Assembly (NCBI GenBank): GCA_022813625.1
Contig: JAKLMB010000015.1
Coordinates: forward strand, 496,001 to 560,000
Direction of reading: 5' to 3'
Length of the DNA stretch: 64,000 nt
DNA from: Aaosphaeria pasadenensis
Taxonomy: Eukaryota; Ascomycota; Dothideomycetes; Pleosporales
In this document: positions 20,802-34,393 of the stretch, piece after piece
How positions within the stretch are numbered: the first letter of the stretch is position 1
Layout of the letters: each line of letters opens with the position of its first letter
Program-made: the position numbers and the translations under genes
The notes under the pieces: model-generated
The model's database searches: none
The model's input: only the letters and a program-made list of their open reading frames with translations
Told to the model about the DNA's origin: nothing

Positions 20802-23800
20802 ATGAAGATCAAGAAGCACGCCACTTCTAGACATGAGGCAACTCTGGTAAGTGAGCTCCCAGATCGAATTTGCGATTATTGCCACTGACACATTATAGTC
20901 TCCTATGATCAAGGACTTTGTAGAGGCGACGTCTAAGATCCCTTTGTATCAATTACCCGCACACCTGTCCTCGTTCCCAAAATCATGGCCGTTCCCGCGA
21001 GGAGACACATATCACTGGATACCAGTCCTTAATCGGTTTGACCAGATTTTGGAATTCTTTAATAAGGAATACAGCTTGGAGGATGGACTGCAGACTCAAC
21101 CCTTCCGCCGGCGGCTTCTGCTCAAGGGCGACGCTGAGGAATCGGCCGCCGACCCGGAACAGACGACAACTGAGGCAGTGTTGGACAAGTTACATTTCTC
21201 GCAGGACGGCGATCGAGAACTCGTCGAACACATTCTCCATTTCACCCGATTGCTCCTAGAGAACTGTGGAAATCGAAGTCTCTACTCTAGCAGTGACCAG
21301 CTGGATAAGCTGCTCAACACAACGTCGACCTCTCTGTTGAAAGCTACCCTTAGGCTCAGTCTCCGTCTTGCTCAGCGATATCACGCAGCTCGAATGCGAC
21401 TCCCCCCATCCACACTCAATTCCAACCTTCTCCATAGTCACTACAACTTGAATCTCGAGAAGGTACAAAAGCTCGCTGCTCCTCTGGCTAGAGGCCCCGC
21501 ACCCGGGGTGCCGATTTTCGCGACTCCTGTTGGAAAAGGCAAGGAAAAGCCCTTCGGAGATCGTCGGAACGAAACTGACAAGGTCAACCCTGCCGACCTG
21601 GTCTCTTTCTTTCAACTCCCCGAAACAAGCTTGAAGCAAGAATTTGGGGGCGTTTTCATATCCTACTATGAGCCCTCGCCGACAGCGGACGAAAGCTCAA
21701 GCAAGACTCCCGCGGTGTCAGCCCCTACCTCCAATGAGCCTCCCTCAACACCAACTCCCACACGAAGGACATCCAATCTCCGTACAAACCAGACACCTCG
21801 GCAGGCTCACACTGTCTCCATAACCGACTCGCCTGTCACGCCAGTAACCCCAATGTTTGGTGACGATACAGAGGCTGGTCGTTCCAACGGTCCGAAGACC
21901 TTTGACATGTCTGCAGACCTTATTGCTCGAACTGATATTCATGAGCTTTTGAATCAAGGTTTGACCAACTTGCCAGAGAGCGTGCATTATGAATTGTTGC
22001 ACAAGTTGAGGGTCACCAGAGCTCTGAACACTAGTAGCCAAGGCCGTGAAGACGTCGTTGCCATTCGGCTCCTTGCTATCGCAAATCTTGGTTACGTGCT
22101 TGGCGAAAAGGATTTTTACAGCAAGGTTGGGCAACAGGATTCTGATGAACCGCGTCGACTTCAGCTCGCATATCAGTTGTCGGAATTAGTGCACCCGCCA
22201 GGTAACGGAGAGATGCATCTCTCGAGAGAACTTCAAACATATGCTTTAGGCACGCTTGAATCTTTAGCAAAACACAAGAACAAGGCTCAGGATGTTTGCG
22301 CCGCCTTGGCTGTCAACGTAAACCACGGTGTACTTTTCTATATTGTTCGCAAAGCTGTTGCCGAACTTGGCACTCCTGAAGAGCCTAGCGATGACCGGCA
22401 AGAAGACGAATGGCGTGAAAGCCTTTTCTCCCTGCTTAATACTCTTCCAGCTGCCCAGAACCGCACTGGCGAAGGGATGGTCACTGCTGGACTTCTCGAG
22501 ATCCTAGTGGAGGTCTTGACGCTCAGAACCAAGAAAGCCGAACGTGTTCATCCGAGAGTTCTTCAGTTCCTTGATACATTCGTCCATAACCTTCGTGATG
22601 CTTTCGCAGCCCTCGTCAGCGCGAAAGGACTCGACATTGTTGCCGATCTGACATCTTACGAGGTGGAGACGTCCCAGAAGCTGGCCGAAGAGGGAAAGGG
22701 TATACCGAAAGAGTACAAAACCCAACTCACGGATTATCAGATCCCCTTCCACCATCAGCAGACACTTCGATGGCTATTCAAGTTTCTCAATCACATGATG
22801 TCTCACACTGGTGGGAACTTTGATCGCTTGATGCGAAATTTGATTGATTCTCCTCAACTCCTTGGTGCCCTAAGAGCGGTCCTGTCCAATGCCACCGTCT
22901 TCGGATCAACTGTTTGGAGTATGGCTGTCAACATTTTGACCAACTTCATCCACAATGAGCCCACTAGTTACGCTGTCATAGCGGAAGCTCGACTTAGCGA
23001 GGCTTTCCTAGACACAGTCGCTGCTCATCCCAGCGCAATTGCACCATCACAAACGGAATCGAGCGATGCTTCATTTGCGCCGCCTCGCGAAGTACCGCAG
23101 TTGCCAGGCATTCTACCGGTCGCTGAGGCAATCTCCACTCTCCCACCTGCATTTGGAGCTATTTGTCTGACCGAAGCGGGAATGAAAGTTTTTCAACAGT
23201 CATCTGCTCTGGACCGCTTCTTTGAGATTTTCGAGAGCCCGGCACACGTCAAAGCTCTTGAGAGCGATCCCGAGATTCCTAGTATGATAGGATCGTCTTT
23301 CGATGAACTGGTTAGGCACCACCCTCAACTAAAAACCAAAGTTCTATCGGCATTGAGTGACATGGTCAAGCGCGTGGTTGTGCTGTGCGCAGCCAAAGCC
23401 GAGAGGAGTGGAGTAGGGGCGAAACTCTGGTATGAGACCTCTGACGGCAAAATCATGGTTGCTGGTGGTCGAGCTTCTTTACTTGGCCCTCAAGGTGCTA
23501 TCAGTCAGGCCATCTCAAATGCATCCAGTGGCGGCGATATCGAAATGGAAGATGCGGGCGAAACGGGTAATTCCAAATCAACTGACACCATCTCCATCGA
23601 TGAGGTAACCGAAACGGAGGACGCCTCCAATGGACCTACTACTGGACAATATATTGGCGTTGTTTGTCGTTTCCTCTCAGGGTTCTTTGGCAACCACGCA
23701 GCCTGCGTTGCTTATCTGGATGCAGATGGGGTAGAGTCTATTCTGGATTTTGCAACCCTTCCCAGTCTCCCCGCACGTTTCAATGAGCCGGGGGCACCCG

Positions 23801-26800
23801 GGGAGGAATTCGGTAGAGTCATTCAGGTTCTCGTGGAACAAAAACCACACATAACCATACCGTCCATTCTTAGGCGAACCCAAGCCGCTTTGGATTGCCT
23901 GGAGCCTTTGATGCGCCACACTGGAAAGCATGCATTTTTCGCGCCCTACACAGAAGTCGCCGCAACCACGACGGGTTTTGCGGATGAGCGAGCAGTCCGC
24001 CAAGGTACTGATCATGTCAAATCTCTTATTACCTTGCAAACCCTCATTGGTGCACTTACCATGACCTTTGATGGGCAGATGTTCACTCATCGTTCTAGCC
24101 ATAACGTTGCTAGTCTAGTCAATCTCGCAGACATGTACGCAAAAGTTGTCTATAGTCTGGGCCGGCTACATAGAAGCTGCGTTTGGGAAGAGATCTTATT
24201 ACAGAAGACGATGCCTGCGGAATGGGAGAAAGAGACGCGCATCAAGAGCTCAAGTCAAGGGAACATGGTGGCAGATGATATTCTTCGCCTGAACAGCAAT
24301 GATCGAACATCAGCGGAGACCGATAATACCGCCAGCAATAATGCTGGAGAGTCTGCTTCTGGCACCACTGATAATGCAACCAACACCGCACGTTTGAGCC
24401 AGGAAAGTGCGCGCTTTAAAAACACCCAGACTTTGCGTTATCTGCTCAGCAAAGTGCCAGCCGGCATATCGCCCTTCTTTCGATCCCTCGGCAAGCTACT
24501 TCTGCCACGACGTAACCCTGAAACCTATCATCGGCAGTGTGCCACTATCGTCTCAGATCAACTCGCGCAGGCTGCCATTGATCAATTACAATTCGAAGGT
24601 CCCAAGCAATCCGACTCAGATCAAGATCGATACGCTTACTGGATTGTCATCTTAAGTTCCATTTCTCAGCTCGTGATTGATAATAGCATGAATCATCCGA
24701 CACCTCATACCCTGACATTGATCTTAGTTTCTTTCCGCAACCTGGGAGGCATGTCCGTTCTCGCAGAGATCCTGGATGCCTTCTACCAATCTGCTCTTCC
24801 GATCGTGCAATCTAAGAATGAAGAAACCAACGAGGAGCTACAGAGGCTGCTGAATCTCTCTCTTGGCGGGATCAAGATTGTTTTGACACTCTACGGCCAG
24901 ATCATAAATCCGAAGATTGTGAATGAGTCCAGCCAGACTACCGCTATGCAGTCTAGACCAGAGAGGGATAGGGATCGAGCCGACTACTTCAACACAGCGC
25001 AGTTTCTCGTGGAAATGAAGCATGCGGTCACCATCCAGGTACACAAAATCTGGAATTCGGAGCTCATCGATAAGGCTACAACATCCATTGTGAAGACTTC
25101 TATCAGCATTCTCAAAACTGTTCTAGATGGTGAGACCGAGCATGGAGCTTTTAAGAATGCGGATAGCATCCCTCCGCGAGCCAAGCCAGTTATCAGGCCT
25201 TGGAAGGCTCGCAACGCCGAACTTTTATCACGTTTGAAGGATTCACATTTCGACGAGGACCTCGCCGTAGAAGCACTGTATCGATGCTGTGATAATTACA
25301 ACACTGCAGTCGAATACTGCCAGAACGTGATAAACCATCCTCGGGCGCCTCGAAATCCACTGCCCTCCTACGAGACCGAACTACAATCCCTATCATACGT
25401 CTCTCCAAGCAGTGCCGCAGCAACAAATCTTGATCACGATGATGATGCCAGTGGAGCAGACAGCGACTCAGACGAAAGCAATGATACTGACGGGCCTGAC
25501 TCTCAGTCTGTCGACATGGTAGACGCGGAACAGCCTGAGGCTACACCGGCAGTGCAGCCTTCAAATGGAGAACCGCCAGCTACGCAGTCGTCTGACTTGA
25601 CTTGGTCCTTCCTTGCCTACCGCAGGAGGGTGCAGGCTGGGAGTGTGGCAGAAACTGTTGCCCTCGATGATCTCGACAACGAACGGTCGAACCTCCGCAA
25701 GAACCTCATTGACCGATCCCTTGACGTCCTGAACTCTCACGACGATGTCACCTTTGAGCTTGCGGACTTGATTACAGCGGCCATCACCAAGGCACCAGAC
25801 ACATCCGCAATGCGCGCGGAAATTGGATCTACACTCATTCAGTCACTTATATCTCTACAAATGAGCGACGACTTCCGCGATCAAGGCAAGAGGATTGCAG
25901 CTTCTGCTCACCTCTTGGCACTAGTAATACAAGACAAGGATCTATACGAAGCTGTCGTGGAGGAGCTCAAGGATAGTTTTGAGATGCTTCTTGGGTTTGT
26001 GAAGATCTTCCCCGACCATTCTTCGGAAGAAACCTCCCCGTGGATTGGCCAGGTCCTCTTGATAGTAGAGCGCCTCCTTGCCGAAGATCAGCTTCCTCAC
26101 CAAATCCAATGGACTGCACCAACCGGCAATGAAGTTGACGCGACATCCGTTGAGCAACCACCTGAGCCAATCATCTCTCTGGATCAGAAGACTCAGCTAT
26201 TCGACAAGATAATGGAGGTTCTTCCACGGATTGGAAAGGATGAGTCACTTGCTCTCTCTGTTACGCGTGTCCTCGTTATGCTCACACGCACACGAAAGAT
26301 TGCGACTCGGTTATCAGAGAGGCGCCATATTCAGCGACTATTCCTTATGGTGAAGCAACTCTCTGGGGTCACCAACGAAGCCCTCAGAAGTGCCTTCATG
26401 ATTGTCCTGAGACACATCATCGAGGATGAGTCTATTATTCGACAGATCATGCGCAGTGAAATACAGGCTATGTTTGAGCAGCGCGACCGAAGACAGACTG
26501 ATACTACCGGTTACACACGACAGATGTACTATCTAGCTCTACGAGACCCGGATATTTTCGTGGAAATCACCCAGGAGAAGCTCCAGTTAGCCCGCTATGA
26601 TGCTAATCAGCGGCCTCAAACACTTGTGTTGAAGAAAGACGATGCTCCAGACGCTGACTCCGGAGACACCACATCACAAGATGTAGCAGATAGTGACAAG
26701 CCCCTCGAAACCAGCGAGCCAAAGAGAGGACAAGTTCTTGAGCGAACGAAAACATCCGATCTCAAGCATCCTACCGTAGAAAATCCTGATGGAGTTATCC

Positions 26801-29800
26801 ACTACCTATTGTGTGAGTTACTCGCATACAAGGAGGTAGAGGACAAGCCCGAGCAACCGAAGTCGATTGAGGATACCACCGCTAGCCCCGCCGAAGCATC
26901 TCCTGGCTCTTCTGGAACCCCGGCCGGACAGCCCACGACCACTGAACCAGCTAAATCCGACAAGTCAGAGTTCAAGGCGGATGCGCATCCCATTTACATC
27001 TACCGTTGTTTTATCCTGAAATGCTTGGCCGAGCTCCTGCAGAGTTACAACAGGACGAAGATTGAGTTTATCAACTTTTCTCGTAAAGCTGATCCGCATG
27101 CCATGACCCCTTCAAAGCCCAGGTCAGGGGTGCTCAATTACTTACTCAATGCGTTGGTCCCCGTCGGTACACTCAATCCGGAAGGCGACTTGCCGTTCAA
27201 GAAGAAGGTGGCCACATCCAATTGCGCAATCGATGTTATTGTTTCTCTGTGCGCCAAGACGGGCGAATTCAGGCCCTCCGTGAGCAATCACATCACATCT
27301 CCATACCTTGAAACTGAACCCGATCTTCTGTTTGTTCGGAAATTTGTTCTGGAGCATGCTCTTAAGGCTTTTAAGGATGCCAGCGGGTCCGATGAGTCAT
27401 TGGACTCTAAGTATTCACGCCTGCTCAGCATCGCGGATATGTTCTCCCGAATGGTTTCTCAGCGCTCAGATGGTCAGATGCTCAGCCAGAGTGCCGAGTT
27501 GACACCTCCTTTGAAGCAGATGGCAAAGATCATGTACGAAAAGAATTTCATTACCATTCTCACCACTGCTATTGCGGATATCGACCTCAACTTTCCGAAC
27601 GCAAAGCGCGCCGTCAAATACATTTTGAAGCCTCTGAAATGGTTATGCGCCGTCGCTGTGGATCTGAGCACACAATATGACACGTCCACGCCTGATTCTA
27701 CCGAGGAATACGAAATCTCTTCTGCTTCGGACGATGACATCATTGATGCAACTCGTGAAGAGACGCCTGATCTGTTCCGCAACTCCACATTGGGCATGTA
27801 CGAACCTCCTCAGGACTATGACGATGAGTCGGATGCATCCGACGACGAGGAGGAGGATCCTTATGCTGACGATATGGAATACGATGAAGACATGGGTTAC
27901 GACGAAGACATGGCGGACGAAGACGTAGTCTCCGAAGAAGACGAAGAGATGGATATGGGCGATCTGGAGGGTATGGGTCCCATTGAGGGCTTGCCTGGAG
28001 ATATTGGGGACGTCGAGATAGTCGTCGAGGGTGAAGATGAGGACATGCTCTCAGAGGACGACGATGACGAGGACGAGGACGATGATGAAGATGAGGACGA
28101 TGACGAAGAAGACGAGGATGACGACGACGATGATTTGGACGATCTTCAAGCACTCGAGGAATTAGAAGAGATCATCGGCGATGACGAGGGGGCGAGCCTT
28201 GCCGATGATCATGAGGGAAGCTGGAGTGCCGAGGAGGCTGTTTACGCTGCCGAAGACGAAGAGAATCCAGATGATATCCACCCCAATCTTGGCTTCGTCC
28301 TAGACCCACCTCAAGCTATGCTTGATCAGATACGCATGGCTGAGATGGATGAGTTTATGGAAGACGACATGCAGGAGGACGAAGGTACGTTCATCAAAAT
28401 TTATGATACATCTAGATCACTAACTCAACACAGAAGAAGAGGATGAGGACGATTACGATGAGGAGGAGATTGTCTATCATCCAGGCCTTGAGGATGATGA
28501 TGAAGGGATGGCTGAAATGGGTTGGAGTGGCTGGGACGAACCGGTTACGGCCACCCGGCGTACTGTTCATCGTTTGAGCCCATGGATGTTTCCTACAGGA
28601 CCATCTGACCGCATACTTGTCCCGGCCTTCCGCTCACATAGACCTGGTGCCGGTCCTCGGATGGCCGATGAGGGCGTTAACCCTCTCCTTCAGCGCGCTG
28701 GTCGTTCTTCGGGACGTGCTACAGACGCTCATCTCACTGGTTTCCGCAACGAAGGCAGCGATTGGGTCCATGCCATTGAAGGGCGCGGACCACGCACGTT
28801 CTCCGGTGACAGCCCGGTCTCTTTCATCAACAATTTGCTCAATACTATGGCCCAAGGAGGTGCGCCTACACTTCAGCAACACAACGGCACTTTCCATCTT
28901 TCATTCAATAACATGCCTTTGGGCATGGGTCTACCTCCGCCTTTCGATCCCTCCATTCGTCGCGATGTGCCACGGGCGCGAGATAATATGTCGCGTTCTC
29001 CCCGTGAAGACCCCCAATCTGCGATCGCGTTCCACAAGGGATTCACAAGCTCTCGCTGGCAGGAAGAAGCGCGCATTTTCTATGGTGCTACTGCCATCGA
29101 AAAGAGTCAACGCGTCATTAGTTCCATCCTGAGACGTCTGGTTCCGCCAGCCATCGAGGCAGCGAGAGTTAGACAAGCCGAAAAAGAAGCCGAGCTCGAG
29201 CGTAAGCGGAAAGAAGAGCAGGAACGTAAAGAAAAGAAGGAGCGGGAGGAGCGGGAAGCGAGGGAGGCTAAAGAACGTGAAGAGCGCGAGCAGCAAGAGC
29301 GTGAGGCTGCTGAACTTGCAGCCCGTGCTGCTGAGACCAGTGCCGAAGCCGAGCATGAGACTTCTGAATCCACAGCGAACAAAACGGAGGGCATGGAAGG
29401 TGTCGAAGAGGCGCCATCCTCAAATCAAGCTTCTGCCCCTGGTCCATCGGAGGCGGCTCCTCGCGTGACGACAAATGTTCGTGGTCGAGAGATCGACATT
29501 ACCAATCTGGGTATTGATCTGGAGTACCTCGAGGCCTTGCCTGAAGAACTACGAGAGGAAGTCCTCATGCAACAAATCGCGGAGAGTCGCGCTCGACAGC
29601 ACGAAACCGAGCAGACCGAAGCCGATCCGACTGGTCTCGACCAGGACTTTCTCGACGCCTTGCCACCCGAAATTCGTGAGGAACTACTCCAACAAGAGGC
29701 GCAGGAGCATCGTCGCCGCGAACGAGAAGAACAACGCCGTCGCCAGGCCAATGGCGCTGCGCAGCCCGAAGACATGGATCCTGCGAGTTTCCTGGCATCT

Positions 29801-32796
29801 CTCGATCCCCAGCTACGACAAGCAGTCCTTATGGATCAGGATGAGGATGTACTGAGACAGTTGCCGCCTGAAATTTCTGCAGAAGCCAGGTCGTACGGCG
29901 GTGACCGCCGCTTGAATCAGTTTAACGACTTCATACAGCCCGGATATCGGCGTGGCGGCGAGCGCCGTGCACAACTAGACGACCCTAATCAGAAAAAGAA
30001 AGCTCGCCCTTGTGTGCAGATGTTAGATAAGTCTGGAGTAGCTACACTCCTTCGACTCATGTTCATACCTCAACAAGGCAGCGCCAAGGCAAGCTTGAGT
30101 CACATTCTGCGAAATGTTTGCGAAAACCGACAGAATCGCGCTGAAGTGATCAGCATTCTGCTTTCTATTCTTCAGGATGGCAGTGCGGACGTCAATGCCG
30201 TAGAGCGCAGCTTCGCTCAACTCTCTCTCCGCGCCAAACAACCTCCTCAACAGCAAGGTGCAGACAAAACACCGAAACTTTCACGGAAGAGCGGTTCCTT
30301 GGCGATCACTGCGGAAGTGTCCCCTCTGATGGTTGTGCAGCAATGTCTACACACACTTTTCAATCTCACAGAAAAGAATCCTGCCGTGTGGTCGTTCTTC
30401 CTCACGGAGCATGAGACAATCGTCGGATTCAAGAATCGTGGAAACCGAAAGGGAAAAGCAAAGGAGAATAAAGCAACCAGATACCCATTGAATGCTCTCC
30501 TTGGCCTACTCGACCGAAAATTGATAATAGAAAGTTCTTCCATCATGGAGCAACTGACCACGCTGCTACATGTCATCACTGGACCTCTTCAGGCCATCAA
30601 GAAGGAAAAAGAGAAAGCCGCAGAAGAGGCAAACAAGCCCTCCAACACTGACGATGCTCAGACTACCGAAACTCAGCAGCGGGCTCAGGATACAGAGATG
30701 ACCAGTGGACCTGAGGTACAAGCACAACCACAACCACAGCAATCCGCGACCGAAGGCGAAGGCAGTGATCCGAAGACGGATGACAAAAAGCCTGAGGATG
30801 ACAAAGCGAAGAAGCATCGCACGCTTGTGCCACCCGAAGTGCCAGACGGTAATCTACGTCTTGTTGCGAGAATCTTGGCAGCGCGAGAATGCAATGCCAA
30901 AGTGTTCCAGGAAACCTTGTCGGTTATTAGCAATCTGTCTCCTATCCCTGGTGCAAAGGAGGTGTTCGGCAAAGAGCTACTCGGCATAGCACAAGATCTA
31001 GCTCAATCAGCATTGAACGACCTTGCCACTCTTACTATTCAGGTGTCCCAGGCAAAGAACCCGACTGATGTCCAAGGCATGGCTTTATCAAAATTCTCCC
31101 CTGCGAGCTCCGACCAAGCCAAACTGTTGCGCGCGCTCACCGCACTCGACTATCTATTCGATCCTACTCGCGACAGCAAGGACAAGCCGGCCAATAGCGC
31201 TGAAGCCCTCGAGCCTGCGCAGAAGGAGGATATTCTACTTACTCTTTACGAGAACTCCACATTCGGCGGGCTATGGAGCAAGCTGAGCGACTGCCTTACT
31301 GTCATCCGACAACGCGGTAATATGTTGAACATTGCGACCATTCTCCTACCTCTCATTGAAGCTCTTATGGTCGTCTGCAAGAACACTACTCTCAAGGATA
31401 TACCTCTTAGCAAGATCGTAAACAAAGAGTTCGCACTTTCAAGCCCTCCACCAGAGAGCCGCATGGAGAGCTTGTTCTTCACATTCACAGAAGATCATCG
31501 GAAGATTCTGAATGATTTGGTCCGCCAGAACCCCAAGCTCATGTCTGGGACATTCTCTCTGCTCGTCAAGAATTCAAAGGTGCTTGAATTCGACAACAAG
31601 CGCAACTATTTCAACCGCAAGCTTCATTCACGAAACAATCAAGATCGACAGCAACCGCCCCTGCAGTTGTCCGTTCGTCGTGATCAGGTCTTCCTTGACT
31701 CGTTCAAATCACTCTATTTTAAGACTGCGGATGAAATGAAGTATGGCAAGCTCAGCATCCGCTTCCACGGCGAGGAAGGAGTAGATGCAGGCGGTGTCAC
31801 ACGAGAATGGTTCCAAGTTATTGCAAGGCAAATGTTCAATGCAGACTATGCCTTGTTCGTGCCAGTTGCATCAGACCGCACAACATTCCATCCCAACCGC
31901 CTCAGCGCCATCAATCCAGAGCATCTAATGTTCTTCAAGTTCATTGGACGTATCATTGGCAAGGCTCTCTACGAAGGTCGTGTTCTGGACTGCCATTTCA
32001 GCAGGGCTGTATACAAGCGCATCCTCGGCCGACCAGTCAATCTCAAAGACATGGAAACTTTGGACTTGGAATACCACAAGTCTCTGCAATGGATGCTTGA
32101 GAATGACATCACAGATATCATCACCGAGATGTTTTCCGTCGATGTCGAGGCGTTCGGAGAGGTTCAGACTGTCGATCTCATCGAGAACGGTAGCAATGTT
32201 CCCGTGACTGAAGAGAATAAGCATGAGTATGTCCGTCTTGTGACTGAGCACCGCTTAACCGGGGCGGTTCAGGAGCAACTCGAGCATTTCCTCAAGGGTT
32301 TCCACGACATTGTGCCCGCTGAACTAGTCTCGATCTTCAGCGAACAAGAGCTCGAATTGCTGATCTCTGGTCTGCCTGACATTGATGTCGATGACTGGAA
32401 AAACAATACCGAGTACCACAACTATACCGCCGCTTCACCTCAGATACAGTGGTTCTGGCGCGCCATGCGCTCATTCGACAAAGAAGAACGCGCCAAACTT
32501 CTGCAATTCGTCACAGGTACAAGCAAGGTGCCACTAAACGGCTTCAAGGAACTGGAGGGCATGAATGGCTTCTCGAGGTTCAATATCCATCGGGATTACG
32601 GCAGCAAAGACCGTCTACCCTCGAGTCACACTTGCTTCAATCGTAAGTCTTATTTCACCATGAATAATTTGAAAGTATTTGGCTAATGTTTTCCTTTCCA
32701 GAGCTCGATCTACCAGAGTACGAAAATTACGAAGATCTTCGCAAACAACTTTACACCGCGATGACAGCCGGCAGCGAGTACTTCGGTTTCGCATAA
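20802..32796 (+). CDS. TOM1: Giant HECT E3 ubiquitin ligase, Tom1/HUWE1 family
   Basis: Four exons (20802-20846, 20899-28384, 28434-32642, 32702-32796) give 3,944 residues. The start MKIKKHATSRHEATL lies on a 15-codon first exon. The N-terminal 1,000 residues are the armadillo-like DUF908/DUF913 regions of this family. A UBA-like segment (EDLAVEALYRCCDNYNTAVEYC) lies near residue 1470. A very acidic Asp/Glu tract spans about 2300-2525. Three ubiquitin-binding motifs with a Leu-Pro-type core follow near 2877, 2918 and 2966 (LEALPEELREEVL, LDALPPEIREELL, LASLDPQLRQAVL) after an Arg/Glu-rich coil. The HECT domain fills the last about 350 residues, with catalytic Cys3911 in HTCFNQLDLP and the typical end FGFA. 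The family acts in the nucleus and cytosol on histones, ribosomal proteins and mRNA-export factors. Confidence 0.96.
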
Positions 32797-33508
32797 TTCA
32801 AATCATAAGCAATCTTGGAATCTTCATCGTCTGTCAAATTTTGCTCTCGCTCAATGCATTGCAGGCGCTCAGGGAAGGTTTCTTGGTGAAGCATCGTGAG
32901 AAGCTGATGGCAGCTCTGTATATCAGAAGGGAAGGTTTACCAACGGTGACATCAAACATGCACAAATGGGTTGGAGGCTGGTGGTCCATATGGCGTTGGG
33001 GGCTGCATGGTAGAAGGAAAAGGCAATGGAAATAGCAAGGATGACACCCTCGGAACGGTTCAAGGTGCCAGGAGTGCAGGCCTGGCCTCCTAGTTTCCTC
33101 CCGTGGGTAGTGGTTCCTTTGCTACGACGTAGATAGATACCTTCCTCTCCTTTCCCTATCACCCGAAATATCGATAGGTGAAGGTCAATTTTAGTTATGT
33201 GTACTAGACCAAAGGAATGAATTATGAGTTTGATTCTAATTGTCTTTAGTCAATACAGTACATTGTGAGTCGTTGAAAGTCTATAGCATGCATGAGCAAA
33301 ATAGGAACTTAATTCATCTTCAATCGGTTATCTGATATAGTTCTATGGTTGAATTGATGAACTATCATATGAGGCATCAGCAGTCGTTAGTGTTCTATAG
33401 TTTCATTAAGATGCGTTCTAATCTATGTAATAAATGTCTATCCAGCCAAAATCAATCTTTGACAGATCCGCAGGTGAGCAGATAAAGTAGAGAACCATCC
33501 CTAGTTCA
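32797..33508. other. Convergent intergenic region
   Basis: 3' flanks of the ligase and the Ap4A phosphorylase genes. It is AT-rich from 33180 on; no gene is seen. Confidence 0.5.
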
Positions 33509-34393
33509 TCATTCATCTACAGCTACGCCACTCTCAACGAGAATCTTCTCTGGCCCAACCTTTAGCCATGCTGGATATTCCTCTTTGGAAAGGCCCACCA
33601 TTCCCATCATTCCCACAGCGTTCACACCTAGTCCTTCGTAGCGGTTCATCCTTCGCGGTACAACTACAATCCATCGCTTACACAGGACGACGTTATGAGG
33701 GCAAGGCGACGTTTCGTCTGCACCTCCCAAGCCCAACAGGAGCCTTGCCCTCGTCAACAGCTCGACGTAGACGTTGAAGATTTCATCAGGGCTAGGCGCC
33801 TCGTCAAACCTATGCAGCAGGTATCTAAACGGCACGCGATCCTCGTCAAGGCCAGTATCTGGGAACATCTTGAAACCATCCTTCTTGTGCAGAGGGAAGA
33901 CCTGCATGTGCTTATGCAGCCGACTGCAACCGCCATCTCTACCACAATTGTAGAATCCATACCACTCATGCTCGCCCTCCAAGTTACGCAAAACCTTCCA
34001 CAGAGCCCTGACGTTGTCGAGTTCTAGAGGTGCGTCTTGTCTTCTGTACCCGTCATGCGTGAGCAATATCATGTGCGCTTTGAACATGGCGAATTTGTTC
34101 CACGCGAGGACATGGTCGTCGATGTCTGCGATGGTGTATCCCGTGACATCGATATCGCTACCCGGTATCGGATATACGGGCTCTTCTTTAGTTGCCTCTG
34201 GTCCTCCGAGCTGCGGTTTCTCGGAGAAGGCGGTGGTGACGTAGAATAAGAGGGGGAACTTTTTGGGCCCTGAAGTGTAGGGTATCAGCCGCTGGGCGGT
34301 GTCGTAGATGATCGTCCCGGCTTCATGCTGGGCTTCGAATTCCTGAAGGAGATGATCCTCGTCTAAAGGGATGTTCTCAGGGTTGGCACCCAT
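33509..34393 (-). CDS. Ap4A phosphorylase (APA1/APA2 family)
   Basis: An uninterrupted frame gives 294 residues from ATG 34393; an in-frame ATG at 34441 would add 16 residues, but MGANPENIPLDEDHLLQEFE looks like the family start. The active-site region GGCSRLHKHMQVFP carries the H-x-H-x-Q histidine motif of the Ap4A phosphorylase/GalT branch of the HIT superfamily, where the second His is the nucleophile forming the AMP-enzyme intermediate. Upstream DHVLAWNKFAMFKAHMILLTH is the family's other conserved block. The enzyme splits diadenosine tetraphosphate with phosphate to ADP and ATP in the cytosol. Length is close to yeast Apa1/Apa2, slightly shorter. Confidence 0.88.
   Translation of the reverse strand: MGANPENIPLDEDHLLQEFEAQHEAGTIIYDTAQRLIPYTSGPKKFPLLFYVTTAFSEKPQLGGPEATKEEPVYPIPGSDIDVTGYTIADIDDHVLAWNKFAMFKAHMILLTHDGYRRQDAPLELDNVRALWKVLRNLEGEHEWYGFYNCGRDGGCSRLHKHMQVFPLHKKDGFKMFPDTGLDEDRVPFRYLLHRFDEAPSPDEIFNVYVELLTRARLLLGLGGADETSPCPHNVVLCKRWIVVVPRRMNRYEGLGVNAVGMMGMVGLSKEEYPAWLKVGPEKILVESGVAVDE

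Noticed and set aside
27740..28153. Arg/His/Pro-rich minus-strand frame of 137 residues
   Set aside because: It is the antisense shadow of the Asp/Glu tract of the HECT ligase.
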